Of a DNA stretch of 64,000 nucleotides, positions 52,312-61,345 are shown piece by piece. The stretch is from Pseudalkalibacillus sp045920555 (GTDB lineage Bacteria > Bacillota > Bacilli > Bacillales > Fictibacillaceae), in assembly GCF_045920555.1 (NCBI RefSeq), contig NZ_CP174509.1, forward strand, positions 1,426,001-1,490,000. The letters are read 5' to 3'. Under the pieces are notes generated by a model, which did no database searches, was not told the origin of the DNA, and saw only the letters and a list, made by a program, of their open reading frames with translations. The position numbers and the translations under genes are program-made. How positions within the stretch are numbered: position 1 is the first letter of the stretch; each line of letters begins with the position of its first letter.

Positions 52312-52396
52312 GGCGGTGTGGCGGAATTGGCAGACGCGCACGAATCAAAATCGTGTTCCTCACGGAGTGTCGGTTCGACCCCGACCACCGGTACCA
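52312..52396 (+). tRNA. tRNA-Leu(CAA), with a G2-G71 acceptor mismatch
   Basis: A cloverleaf with long variable arm can be folded. D stem GCG/CGC; anticodon stem CACGA/TCGTG with loop ATCAAAA (anticodon CAA); variable arm TCC-TCAC-GGA; T stem GTCGG/CCGAC; acceptor strand CACCGGT, A and encoded CCA. The 5' strand GGCGGTG pairs except at position 2, where G faces G71, and position 1 is a G-T pair. The usual Bacillus gene begins GCCGGTG as I recall it. It may be a diverged, element-borne copy with reduced function. Confidence 0.85.
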
Positions 52397-52425
52397 TACT
52401 TAACTTGCTTAAACCTTTATATAAC

Positions 52426-52455
52426 AGGCTTTCTACATCGTAGGAAGCCTTTTTT
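52426..52455 (+). terminator. Terminator after tRNA-Leu
   Basis: AGGCTTTCTA (52426-52435) pairs with TAGGAAGCCT (52441-52450), then a T-run. Confidence 0.85.
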
Positions 52456-52568
52456 GTTTTGTTTTTTTTCCCTTCTATGCGTACTATTTTTAAAGGTGAA
52501 ATAGTGTGCAATGATAGTGTGCGTACTGTTTGGGGGACACCATTAAATTCTGAAAGGTGGAAACCAAA

Positions 52569-53052
52569 TTGGCAAGAAGAAAAAATGAATTATCACTAGA
52601 AGAAATTGACCTGATTACAGAAAAAGAGTTTTATGTTCTCCTTTAGTTGGTATTTAGTTAATAAAGGGAGTAAGTTTTGGCAAAATAGTTGGGAAAGACA
52701 TGTAGATAGGTTAGAAGATTCAGAAATGGGTCACTATATAAAACAGTTATGAAGGAAAACCTGAGCAAATGGTCAGCAACACAAGAATTCCCTTTTTCGG
52801 TTTCAAAGATTAATCAATTATTAAGTTTATATATAACAATCCTCTGGTTAGTACTGGTACTGAACTCTTTAAGTGAATTATTAGAAATTAATATAATTAA
52901 AGGAAGTATATCATTCAATGTAAAAAATCTTTCCCTTGTTAATTATGTTATTGACTTTTTATTTTATATATAAATTTATAAGAGATGGTATATCAAATAT
53001 TAATGAAAAAGAAGAAAAACTAGAGATAAAAACAAGAAAATCAAAATATTAG
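52569..53052 (+). pseudogene. Mosaic remnants: short ORF plus frameshifted small membrane protein
   Basis: First, a 25-codon piece (52569-52646) reads LARRKNELSLEEIDLITEKE behind AAAGGTGG. Then about 52635-52747 reads FSWYLVNKGSKFWQNSWERH and VDRLEDSEMGH; shifting one frame gives YKTVMKENLSKWSATQEFPF and a membrane helix (LYITILWLVLVLNSL); another shift gives IYKFIRDGISNINEKEEK. The WYLVNKGSKFWQ...WE...LED signature resembles small RipA/SLATT-like membrane proteins seen near defence genes. At least two frame changes mean it is dead. Confidence 0.6.
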
Positions 53053-53223
53053 TAAATCATACTATAAATTTTAAGATAAATCATAATAATTAATATTCAA
53101 TAAACGTCACGGACATAAGTGATTGAGGTCAGAAGTTAAAAATTTTTCCTGCTTTTCCAGACAAAGGACTATTCCAGGAGGTTTATTTAGGGAGCTCCTA
53201 AGTAGGTATGTTAAAAGGACGGT

Positions 53224-55026
53224 GTGATTGTGTCAAATTATCAGGTAAATAATACTACTGTTAATGCACTTCTTAGCTGGATTGAAGAAGATGTAATTGC
53301 TATCCCAGAAATTCAGCGGCCTTTTGTATGGAAGTCATCAAAAGTTAGAGATTTGCTAGATTCTTTATATAATGATTATCCAGTTGGTTACATTATTACT
53401 TGGCAAAACCCAGATGCAAGACTTAAAGATGAAACAATTTCTCAAGGAAAAAAGATTTTAATTGATGGACAACAACGTGTTACAGCTTTAATGGCTGCCA
53501 TTTCTGGAAAAGAAGTTATCACAAAAGAATATAGTAAAAGAAAAATTAATATAGCTTTTAACCCACTAGATGAAAAATTTGAGGTGCAAAACCCTGCCAT
53601 TCGAAAAGATAAAAGGTGGATCCCAGATATTTCAACGGTTTTTCAACAGGGTTTTGATACATTTGGCTTTATTCAAAATTATTGTGAACAAAATTCAGGA
53701 ATCACTATGAATCAATTAAATGATATTCTTCAAAAATTAATTAGTATTCGACATAGTTCTATTGGAGTTATTGAATTATCTCACACTTTGGATATTGAAG
53801 TTGTAACGGAAATCTTCATTCGTATTAACTCTGCAGGTGTTAATTTAAGTCAAGCTGATTTTGCTATGTCTAAGATCTCTGTAAATGACCTTTATGAGGG
53901 CCCACTAATAAGAAAAACAGTGGATTATTTCTGTCATTTAATTAAGAGTCCTGCAGTATTTGAAAATATAATAAAGAATGATCAAGAGTTCTCTCAAACT
54001 GAAGAATTCAGTAAAATAAAATGGGTAAAAGATTATAATACAAATATTTACGAACCTAGTTATTCAGATTTATTGAGAGTAGCCTTTACGTTTAAATTCT
54101 TACGAGGAAAAATTTCAAGCTTAGTAAGTTTACTTTCTGGACGAGATTTTGAATCTAGAGAATATCGAGAAGATATTATCGAAGACTCTTTTAGAAACTT
54201 GCATGATGGCGTATTGAAGTTTACAAACGAAACAAATTTTAAGAGATTCATTATGATTTTAAAATCTGCTGGTATTGTTAATGCGAAATTAGTTCGTTCT
54301 CAAAATGCATTAAATTTTGCTTATACATTATTTTTATTATTAAGAGAAAAAAATGTAAATAACTCTACAATAAATAAACTGGTTCGTCGATGGTTAGTTG
54401 CATCAATACTTACTGAACGGTATTCAGGATCACCGGAATCTATGTTTGATTTTGATATTAAACGATTTGATGCTCATGAAGATCCAATGGATTATTTAAA
54501 ATCAGTGGAAGCAGGGGAATTATCTGAAGCCTATTGGAAAAACATCCTCCCTGGAAATTTAAACACTTCTGTTACTAGTAGTCCTTACTTTAACTTATAT
54601 GTTATGTCTCAAATTTTTGATAAAGATTATGCATTCCTATCAAAGTCAATTACAGTCCAACAGTTAATAGAAGAACAAGGAGATGTTCATCATGTCTTTC
54701 CAAAAAAATATTTACAAAAGAACGGGTACGGTAACAGAAGAGACTATAATCAAATCGCAAATTATGCATATACAGAACAAGTAGTAAACCTAGCTGTGAA
54801 AGCTCAAGCACCTAAGGTCTATCTAGAAAAAATAGAAGAACAGGTAAGGAAAAGAGAAATAGATATTGGTGAAATTACTAATTTGGATGACTTAATAGAG
54901 AACTTTAAAATGAATTGTATTCCCGTGTCTTTATTTGAAATGGATGCTAATAATTATCAAGAGTTTCTTGAAGAAAGACGCACATTAATAGTGGAAAAAA
55001 TTAGAACGTATTATCAAAAATTATAG
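53224..55026 (+). CDS. DUF262/GmrSD-type protein (modification-dependent restriction)
   Basis: A 600-residue protein. The N-terminal DUF262 (GmrS, ParB-like) domain has IPEIQRPFVWKSSKVRDLLDSLY and the NTP-binding ILIDGQQRVTALMA. The C-terminal part has a DUF1524-type HNH-like element, QGDVHHVFPKKYLQKNGYG with following N in QIANYAYTEQVVNL. GmrSD enzymes cut DNA with glucosylated hydroxymethylcytosine; homologues target modified phage DNA. GTG starts at 53224 or 53230 follow AAAAGG. A terminator follows, so it is a single-gene unit before the McrB operon. Confidence 0.88.
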   Translation: MIVSNYQVNNTTVNALLSWIEEDVIAIPEIQRPFVWKSSKVRDLLDSLYNDYPVGYIITWQNPDARLKDETISQGKKILIDGQQRVTALMAAISGKEVITKEYSKRKINIAFNPLDEKFEVQNPAIRKDKRWIPDISTVFQQGFDTFGFIQNYCEQNSGITMNQLNDILQKLISIRHSSIGVIELSHTLDIEVVTEIFIRINSAGVNLSQADFAMSKISVNDLYEGPLIRKTVDYFCHLIKSPAVFENIIKNDQEFSQTEEFSKIKWVKDYNTNIYEPSYSDLLRVAFTFKFLRGKISSLVSLLSGRDFESREYREDIIEDSFRNLHDGVLKFTNETNFKRFIMILKSAGIVNAKLVRSQNALNFAYTLFLLLREKNVNNSTINKLVRRWLVASILTERYSGSPESMFDFDIKRFDAHEDPMDYLKSVEAGELSEAYWKNILPGNLNTSVTSSPYFNLYVMSQIFDKDYAFLSKSITVQQLIEEQGDVHHVFPKKYLQKNGYGNRRDYNQIANYAYTEQVVNLAVKAQAPKVYLEKIEEQVRKREIDIGEITNLDDLIENFKMNCIPVSLFEMDANNYQEFLEERRTLIVEKIRTYYQKL

Positions 55027-55059
55027 GATTGTTAGAAAATAATTTATATCACTTTACAG

Positions 55060-55091
55060 ATGAGTTTATTGATGGGATAAGCTCATTTTTC
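55060..55091 (+). terminator. Terminator after the DUF262 gene
   Basis: ATGAGTTTAT (55060-55069) pairs with ATAAGCTCAT (55077-55086), then TTTTTC. Confidence 0.82.
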
Positions 55092-55230
55092 TTTGTGCAT
55101 AACTTTGTTTACTAAAGTAACGGAGAATATACCAAGTAATTATATAATTTAAAAGGGGTTAATAAGATTACTAAATATATTCCAAAATTTGATAAACTAG
55201 TAGTAATAACAATACAAGGGTGTCGATAGA

Positions 55231-55830
55231 ATGGAAATCTACATAATTGAATATGCAAAGCAATTAAAGGAAATAAAGACATTATCTTCAGGGAAAATTA
55301 ATTGGATTACTAAAGGTGATGGTCAAGGTATATACATAGAAACGGAGTCTTCAAGATCTAAATATAGGAGTGGGATTAAAAAGGAATCTGATGAAAGGGT
55401 ATCTTTTGATTTTATCCTTATTGCTTGGGATGAATTTAAAAATACTAGGGTTGCTAATCGTAATGACTTTATCAAAACTAGAGGGAGATCCTCATTTTTA
55501 CTTTCATTTTTTAGTCAATTTCCATTTGTAGAAGAAACCACAAAAGACAATTTAGTTGGGATAAAGTTAAAAGAATTTACTACAGATCAACTTCCAGAAG
55601 CAAGCTTGGATCAAACTTTAACATTTTTACAAGAGATATCAGATGGATTATACAGTCCCCAAAATATTAATAGACAGTTAAATGAAGATCGAGAGAAAAG
55701 GTTAAAGTCTCGGGCAAGGCAAGGCTTAAAGATACTAGGCTTTCTGAATGAAACCTTTGATTTAAATCAGGAACTGGTAAACAATTATCAAGAATCAGAT
55801 AATAGATTGAATATAATCGAAACCAAATAA
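55231..55830 (+). CDS. Hypothetical protein heading the McrB-type operon
   Basis: A 199-residue protein that I cannot assign. It opens with EIYIIEYAKQLKEIKTLSSG and a GKINWITKGDGQGIYIETES segment that looks like a compact beta domain, followed by charged helices and a basic middle (EDREKRLKSRARQGLKILGFL). AAGGGTGTCG precedes the ATG. It ends 33 bp before the McrB-like ATPase gene, in the place where some McrBC loci carry a specificity or accessory subunit. A role in recognising modified DNA is possible but not shown. Confidence 0.6.
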   Translation: MEIYIIEYAKQLKEIKTLSSGKINWITKGDGQGIYIETESSRSKYRSGIKKESDERVSFDFILIAWDEFKNTRVANRNDFIKTRGRSSFLLSFFSQFPFVEETTKDNLVGIKLKEFTTDQLPEASLDQTLTFLQEISDGLYSPQNINRQLNEDREKRLKSRARQGLKILGFLNETFDLNQELVNNYQESDNRLNIIETK

Positions 55831-55862
55831 TTAAGCATAATTATTTTAAAATATTCCTCGAA

Positions 55863-57764
55863 ATGTTAAGTGTAATGAACTCATTTTCCAAAGAAGAAAA
55901 ATTCAAATGTCTTAAAGAGTTAGGTATGTTAATTGTTCGGAATTCTAAAGGCGACAATTTAATGGTTGAATCTGTTGCGGACTATAGAACGAGAAATATT
56001 TTGCAGTGGTTTCATAAAAGTGGATTAGTAGATGAGGAGTGGACCCCTCTTATGGAAGAAAAAATTCGACCAAAACTATTAAAAATAATGAATAAGTATT
56101 TAAGTTCTAGGACTGAAAAATTTGCAGGAAACCCGATGGGGAATTTGGTTAGAAATCATATTCCTAACACATTCTATTCTCTTCCTTTTATTGAAGGTAA
56201 TACATATATTGTAAAAGGGTCTGTTGGCCAAGGAAATTGGGCTGTAATACCCTGGATCGCTATTATGAATAATGCTATAACCACTTCTACTCAAAGAGGG
56301 TATTATATTGTTTACTTGTTCAGTGAAGATATGACACGAATATATTTATCTCTTGCCCAAGGTGTTACGGAAACTAGTCCAGAAGAAATGGAGAATATGA
56401 ATAAGGAAATACGTGAACTTATTGATATGGAACCACGATTTAAGAAAGATAATAATTATAATCTTGGTTCCAGTGGTATGGCAACTAAATATGAAAAATC
56501 AATTGCTGCTTATGTTGAATATACTAAGGAGAACTTCCCGCCTGAAACCCAGCTAATTCATGATTTAGAAAAAATGATAGGTTATTATGAACAGTATATT
56601 TCAAAAAAACGAGGCCAAGTTCCAATACAAGATGTTGGAAGAGAAAAAAGAAAACTTTATAATCTAAATGATCAACACCTTACCAAGCATATATACAAGT
56701 ACATATCTAGTATAGGTTTCTATTATGAAAAAGAAGAAGTAATGAATCTTTATTTATCATTGAAAACAAAGCCGTTTGTTATATTATCGGGTATTTCTGG
56801 AACAGGGAAAACAAAAATGGTGCAGTGGTTTGCTGAAAGTCTCGGTGCAACAGAAGAGAATGGACAGTTTACCTTAATTCCTGTCCGTCCTGACTGGAGT
56901 GATGGTTCAGATTTACTCGGTTATACAAATATCAAAGGGGATTTTAAAAAGGGCCGTTTAACAGAGGTTTTAATGAACGCAGCTGAACATCCAGAGCTCC
57001 CTTATTTTGTTTTACTTGATGAAATGAATTTAGCACGGGTGGAATATTACTTTAGTGATTTACTTAGTGTAATGGAAAGCCGTAAATGGGTAGATGAGGA
57101 AGTGGTGACTTCACCAGTGATTGAGCATGAGGTCGATGGAAAGCTTGTGACCATTCCACCTAATGTCTATTTTGTGGGAACAGTTAATATGGACGAAACA
57201 ACTTATCCGTTTAGTAAAAAGGTTCTCGATCGTGCAAATACAATTGAATTCAACCGCGTTCAACTTGATCACCTTGCATTCTTACAAGAAGTAAAAGAGG
57301 TTGACTCAATAGAAATTTCTTCTAATCAATTAATGGGAGAATTCTTATATTTAAAAGATGCTTATCAAGGAAACGAAGAGTTGGTAGAGAACGTTACAGC
57401 TGAGCTTGTAAAAGTTAATCAAGTACTTCAAAGATTAGGTGCTCATGTGGGCTATCGCGTTCGAGACGAAATATGTTTTTATTTAATATACAATGAACGA
57501 GCTGGATTAATGTCATTTGAGCAAGCTTTAGATTATCAAATCTTGCAAAAAATATTACCGCGAATTTCTGGAAGTGATGCTCGGGTATTTCATGTATTGA
57601 ACGAGCTGTTTGCTTTGTTTACAAGTACAAAGTTAGAGGAAAACCAAATCGATTTACCTGAAGGATTTGAAAATGCTAGATTTCCGAAGTCTGCCGAAAA
57701 AGTCTTTGTGATGAGAGGTAGGTTTATGGAGGATGGCTTTACTTCCTTCTGGCTCGTTTCCTGA
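55863..57764 (+). CDS. McrB-like AAA+ GTPase with DUF3578-type N-terminal domain
   Basis: A 633-residue protein. Residues about 70-250 resemble the MrcB_N/DUF3578 DNA-recognition domain (NHIPNTFYSLPF, KGSVGQGNWAVIPWIAIM). The AAA+ motor follows: Walker A LSGISGTGKTKMVQW (about residue 313), Walker B YFVLLDEMNLARVEYYFS and the McrB-type GTVNMDETTYPFSKKVLDRAN sensor motif. McrB hexamers hydrolyse GTP to drive translocation and activate the McrC-like nuclease encoded next (32-bp overlap). Start without a clear ribosome site, so the ATG is provisional. Confidence 0.9.
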   Translation: MLSVMNSFSKEEKFKCLKELGMLIVRNSKGDNLMVESVADYRTRNILQWFHKSGLVDEEWTPLMEEKIRPKLLKIMNKYLSSRTEKFAGNPMGNLVRNHIPNTFYSLPFIEGNTYIVKGSVGQGNWAVIPWIAIMNNAITTSTQRGYYIVYLFSEDMTRIYLSLAQGVTETSPEEMENMNKEIRELIDMEPRFKKDNNYNLGSSGMATKYEKSIAAYVEYTKENFPPETQLIHDLEKMIGYYEQYISKKRGQVPIQDVGREKRKLYNLNDQHLTKHIYKYISSIGFYYEKEEVMNLYLSLKTKPFVILSGISGTGKTKMVQWFAESLGATEENGQFTLIPVRPDWSDGSDLLGYTNIKGDFKKGRLTEVLMNAAEHPELPYFVLLDEMNLARVEYYFSDLLSVMESRKWVDEEVVTSPVIEHEVDGKLVTIPPNVYFVGTVNMDETTYPFSKKVLDRANTIEFNRVQLDHLAFLQEVKEVDSIEISSNQLMGEFLYLKDAYQGNEELVENVTAELVKVNQVLQRLGAHVGYRVRDEICFYLIYNERAGLMSFEQALDYQILQKILPRISGSDARVFHVLNELFALFTSTKLEENQIDLPEGFENARFPKSAEKVFVMRGRFMEDGFTSFWLVS

Positions 57765-59736
57765 CGATGTGGAACTGATTCAAATCGAAACCAGTGAACT
57801 CTCACTTGTTCTTAAAGGAAAACCCTATCATGAACGTTACGAAGGATTAAAACAATATAAGGCGCTACACCAGAATGAAGTAATGGAACTCCATGTGGAA
57901 GGAGAAACGGTAAGTACTGTTAAAGTATTTGACGTTGATCAACAGCAATTAATTAATAAAGATAGACATCGTCCAATTTTCTTTGAAAACGGAGTCTATC
58001 AAATTGTCATTACACCAAAGGATAACCGTAAGCTTACCTTTTATCATGAACATCCTCAATTACGACAAGCTGTAGATTATGTAGGAACCCACCAATTAAT
58101 GATGGGCGTATTACAGTTTCGAAATGAAGTTGGACTTTCTACCTTTGAAATTCGAGAAGGAAGGAAAACTCTATTAGAGGTTACAGTGGAGATTTTTCCT
58201 TCGAAGCTTGATTATAAAGAGGATTACCGAAAGCTTCTAGAGGAAGTTAATGATGAAATTTATAATTTAGCTTTTCATTTTGTTCGGAAAACATACTTAG
58301 GTGCCGTAACGAAAATTGAAGGTAATCCTTCTAGGAGTGAATTTTACAGATTAATCACTAATCATTTTCGTGCCTTTCTACAAGCAATTCAACGAATTGA
58401 AAAACAACCCTATCATCAATTAGTGACTGAGCATGTTAAAGTACGTGGAGACCAACTTAGAAAAGTAGATTCTTTAGGGCGAAGCTATCTACGTAAACGC
58501 CCGCATTTATTTGTTGAAGTAAAGGATGGAATTCAGCTCGGGAAGAAAAAGGTATTACCTCAATCAGGGCTTACTACTAAAAAAGATCTAACGTACGATA
58601 CACATGAAAATCGTTTTATTAAGCAAATCATGCAACGGATAAGAGATAAAATTGATGATCTATATGAAAAGGTTATTGCTCCTAACCGTTGGAGACAGGC
58701 GGAACCTGATCAAGAACTTGTAGAAGAAATTAACTCTATGCGGAAAGAATTAAATGCTCGCTTGAAAAATCCCTTTTGGAAACAAATTGGTGTACTTGAT
58801 CGATCGGTAATGAGTTTAGTACTTCAAATGGCCCCAGGCTATCGAGATGCCTTTCAAATTTACTTAAATCTCTCAAGAGGCTTAACATTACAGGGAAAAC
58901 TTTACAGGATGTCCGTTAAGGATGTAGCGACTTTATATGAATACTGGACCTTCTTAAAGTTAGGGCAAATATTAAGCAGAAAATATAAGCTGGTTTCACA
59001 GGATATTGTGAAAGTAAATCGTGATCATCTCTTTGTAAACTTAGATACCAATCAAACAGCTAAACGTGTGTATAAACATCCTTTTACAAACGAAAAGATA
59101 ACCCTAGTGTATCAGCACTATGAAGGTAAACTACCGACATTACCACAAAAACCTGATAACATGCTGAGCATTGAAAAAAAGGGTAAAAACTATGAGTATA
59201 ATTATGTGTTTGATGCTAAGTATCGGATCGATTTTGCTGTAGAAGGTAGTTACTATAATGAACGGTATAAACAACCAGGTCCTATGGAAGATGACATTAA
59301 TACCATGCATCGATATCGAGATGCAATTGTTGTAGAACAAGAAGGGCCATATGAACGGTCGGCATTTGGTGCATATGTTTTGTTTCCATGGTTTGAGGAA
59401 GAATCATACACCGAACATCCGTTTTATAAAAGTATCAATTCCGTTAATATTGGTGGACTTCCTTTTTTACCAAACGCCACAAACTTGGTTGAACAATTTG
59501 TTGAACGCCTCATTGAAAAAAGCCCTGAAGAAATTCATGAAGAAGGAATCCTGCCACGAGGTGTTAAAGAAGAATGGCAATCTTCTTTTGAGGATAAAGT
59601 ACTGGTAGGGCTAGTTAATAGTCGAAGTAATGCTATCGCTCATCATCAGCACCGGTTTTATCATATCCCTGTAAGATCGTTAAACAAGGGATGGCAGGAA
59701 GCTAAATATGTTGCTTTGTATTATAAAACCAGCTAA
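57733..59736 (+). CDS. McrC-like DUF2357/DUF524 restriction nuclease, 3' end truncated by IS110
   Basis: A 667-residue product as it stands. The N-terminal DUF2357 domain is followed by a long helical region and a PD-(D/E)XK-type nuclease: core Asp-x-Lys in YVFDAKYRIDF (about residue 498), with KLPTLPQKPD before it. The reading stops two codons past the IS110 junction (YYKTS, stop). The lost tail, about 170 residues, is found beyond the element at 61346-61858. The start at 57733 is inside the McrB gene and touches GGAGG, so a later GTG is possible. The nuclease core is intact, but stability and activity of the truncated protein are doubtful. Confidence 0.85.
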   Translation: MALLPSGSFPDDVELIQIETSELSLVLKGKPYHERYEGLKQYKALHQNEVMELHVEGETVSTVKVFDVDQQQLINKDRHRPIFFENGVYQIVITPKDNRKLTFYHEHPQLRQAVDYVGTHQLMMGVLQFRNEVGLSTFEIREGRKTLLEVTVEIFPSKLDYKEDYRKLLEEVNDEIYNLAFHFVRKTYLGAVTKIEGNPSRSEFYRLITNHFRAFLQAIQRIEKQPYHQLVTEHVKVRGDQLRKVDSLGRSYLRKRPHLFVEVKDGIQLGKKKVLPQSGLTTKKDLTYDTHENRFIKQIMQRIRDKIDDLYEKVIAPNRWRQAEPDQELVEEINSMRKELNARLKNPFWKQIGVLDRSVMSLVLQMAPGYRDAFQIYLNLSRGLTLQGKLYRMSVKDVATLYEYWTFLKLGQILSRKYKLVSQDIVKVNRDHLFVNLDTNQTAKRVYKHPFTNEKITLVYQHYEGKLPTLPQKPDNMLSIEKKGKNYEYNYVFDAKYRIDFAVEGSYYNERYKQPGPMEDDINTMHRYRDAIVVEQEGPYERSAFGAYVLFPWFEEESYTEHPFYKSINSVNIGGLPFLPNATNLVEQFVERLIEKSPEEIHEEGILPRGVKEEWQSSFEDKVLVGLVNSRSNAIAHHQHRFYHIPVRSLNKGWQEAKYVALYYKTS

Positions 59737-59860
59737 TAGTTTGTCAACATTTTTCAATGAAAACTTATAATACTTCATGTTACACTAGAAATGCGCATGC
59801 CAAATAACCTTCCATAACTAATGATTGGAAGGTTTTGTCATATTTAGATGGAAATCTTAA

Positions 59861-61096
59861 TTAGGCTATATCTTGGAAAGTGGTTCTGTTTTTTAATATG
59901 GCATAAATCCAATGTAAGAGCTTATTTACACAAGCAATAACGGCTACTTTATAAAGTTTGCCTTCCTCACGCTTCTTATCGTAAAACGCTCTTAATCTTT
60001 TGTTTCTAGGGATGATTTCATCCGTTGTTTTCTGTTTACGACAGTCACGAATACCAGATCGAACTGCCATATATAAGGCGTGCCGCAACCTACTTGATCC
60101 ACGTTTTGTAATCCGAACGAGAGTAGCTTTAAATTTTCCTGATTCAAACACTTCTGGATCAACTCCAGCGAATGCGACAAGCTTTTTTGGGTGATTAAAC
60201 CGATCTATCTCACCAATTTCAGAAATGATCGTGGCAGCGATTTTTTCTCCGATACCAGGGATAGATTGGATTATCTTATATTCTTCAATTTCCTTTGCGA
60301 GAGTATCTATCTCAGCTTCCAAATCTGATAGATGCTCTTTGTATTGAAGAAGCATATTAATATACATACTAAGACTCAGTAAATGACTCTGATATAGTGT
60401 CTTTTGAAACGGATTCCGTGCTGCTGCTTCCTTAAGTTTTTGAGCTTTCTCTTCTGACCATTTCTTTGAACGACTTTTACAGAATTCCTTGATTTTATTT
60501 GCCAGCGTATCTTCGCTGACGGCTAAAATATCTACTGATGCTGGGAATTCTTTTAAAATAAGCAAAGACACAACCGAATATAAGTCACCAAAAACCCCTC
60601 TGTATTCAGGAAAGATTTGATCTAGTACTGCTTGAAATTGCAGCTTGTTTTGAACATATATTCCTGTCATATTCTCATGTTGCCTTGTAAGATTACGAAG
60701 GTTTAAGAGTTGAATACCACGTTTTTTATATGGCTCTAAATCCTCTTTGTAGTAAAGCTCACAAAGGCGATAGGCATCAATGGCATCGGTTTTAACTTTT
60801 CGTAAACTAGCACTTTTGGCTCTGTGAGAGATCAAAGGATTAACGATAATTAATAAATAGCGATGTTCATCTAGAAACTGAACAACTGGCGCATGGTAAT
60901 GTCCAGTAGCTTCTAAAACAACCGAAGGTTGAATACCAGTTTTATCTTTTATACCATCCAGAAACTCAAGTAATGATCCTAGCCCATCAAGATCATGCTT
61001 GATACTAAAACTTTTACCGTAAGGTTTCCCCTTATCTAAAAAAGCCTGAACTTCACTTTCTCCTTTTGATACATCCAGACCAACGACTGGATTCAT
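59861..61096 (-). CDS. IS110-family transposase (DEDD type)
   Basis: A 411-residue transposase. The N-terminal RuvC-like DEDD domain has Asp in VGLDVSKG, Glu in VVLEATGHYH, and Asp pair in KTDAIDAYRL. The C-terminal Transposase_20 domain has IPGIGEKIAATIISEIG and FAGVDP, with the nucleophilic Ser region RGSSRLRHALYMA. The ATG at 61096 follows GAGGAGGAGATTGAG on the minus strand. The family recombines through an RNA that bridges donor and target. The gene is complete. Confidence 0.95.
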   Translation of the reverse strand: MNPVVGLDVSKGESEVQAFLDKGKPYGKSFSIKHDLDGLGSLLEFLDGIKDKTGIQPSVVLEATGHYHAPVVQFLDEHRYLLIIVNPLISHRAKSASLRKVKTDAIDAYRLCELYYKEDLEPYKKRGIQLLNLRNLTRQHENMTGIYVQNKLQFQAVLDQIFPEYRGVFGDLYSVVSLLILKEFPASVDILAVSEDTLANKIKEFCKSRSKKWSEEKAQKLKEAAARNPFQKTLYQSHLLSLSMYINMLLQYKEHLSDLEAEIDTLAKEIEEYKIIQSIPGIGEKIAATIISEIGEIDRFNHPKKLVAFAGVDPEVFESGKFKATLVRITKRGSSRLRHALYMAVRSGIRDCRKQKTTDEIIPRNKRLRAFYDKKREEGKLYKVAVIACVNKLLHWIYAILKNRTTFQDIA

Positions 61097-61345
61097 TCTC
61101 AATCTCCTCCTCAAATTGAACTTGCCAGTAACCCCTAATTCCTCCTAGTAGTATCATAGCTTCGCTTGTTATACGAGATCTAGGTCCCAACCAGCCTTAA
61201 ACATGTTTCTACCAGTAGGGGGTGAACGGTTTAACAGACGGGATCTAAGTCCCACGGGCGCTTACGTTCTACCCTGGCTACTGTTATAATAAGACCATAT
61301 AAAAAATGGTCAACCAGAAATATTTTCTGGCTGACCTTATAATAC
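61097..61345 (-). ncRNA. Candidate IS110 bridge RNA region with insulating terminator
   Basis: The noncoding stretch upstream of the transposase is 249 bp long, the size and place where IS110-group elements encode the bridge RNA. Two 15-bp near-repeats occur (GAGATCTAGGTCCCA, 61175-61189; GGGATCTAAGTCCCA, 61240-61254). At its outer edge GGTCAACCAGAAA (61308-61320) pairs with TTTCTGGCTGACC (61324-61336), followed on the minus strand by TTTTTT: a terminator against incoming transcription. The RNA call rests on family knowledge and position. Confidence 0.55.

Larger units (their letters stand above)
59731..61345 (-). mobile_element. IS110-family insertion element
   Basis: About 1.6 kb between the two halves of the DUF2357 gene. 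It holds one DEDD transposase, a 130-bp downstream part with a hairpin (AACCTTCC/GGAAGGTT, 59807-59834) and a 250-bp upstream noncoding part. No terminal inverted repeats are seen, as expected for IS110. The limits are estimated from where the interrupted reading frame can be rejoined (after 59730, before 61346), and could be off by a few bases. Confidence 0.82.

Noticed and set aside
52316..52504. 62-codon ORF across the tRNA-Leu gene
   Set aside because: It runs through the tRNA and its terminator and is a by-product of the structure.
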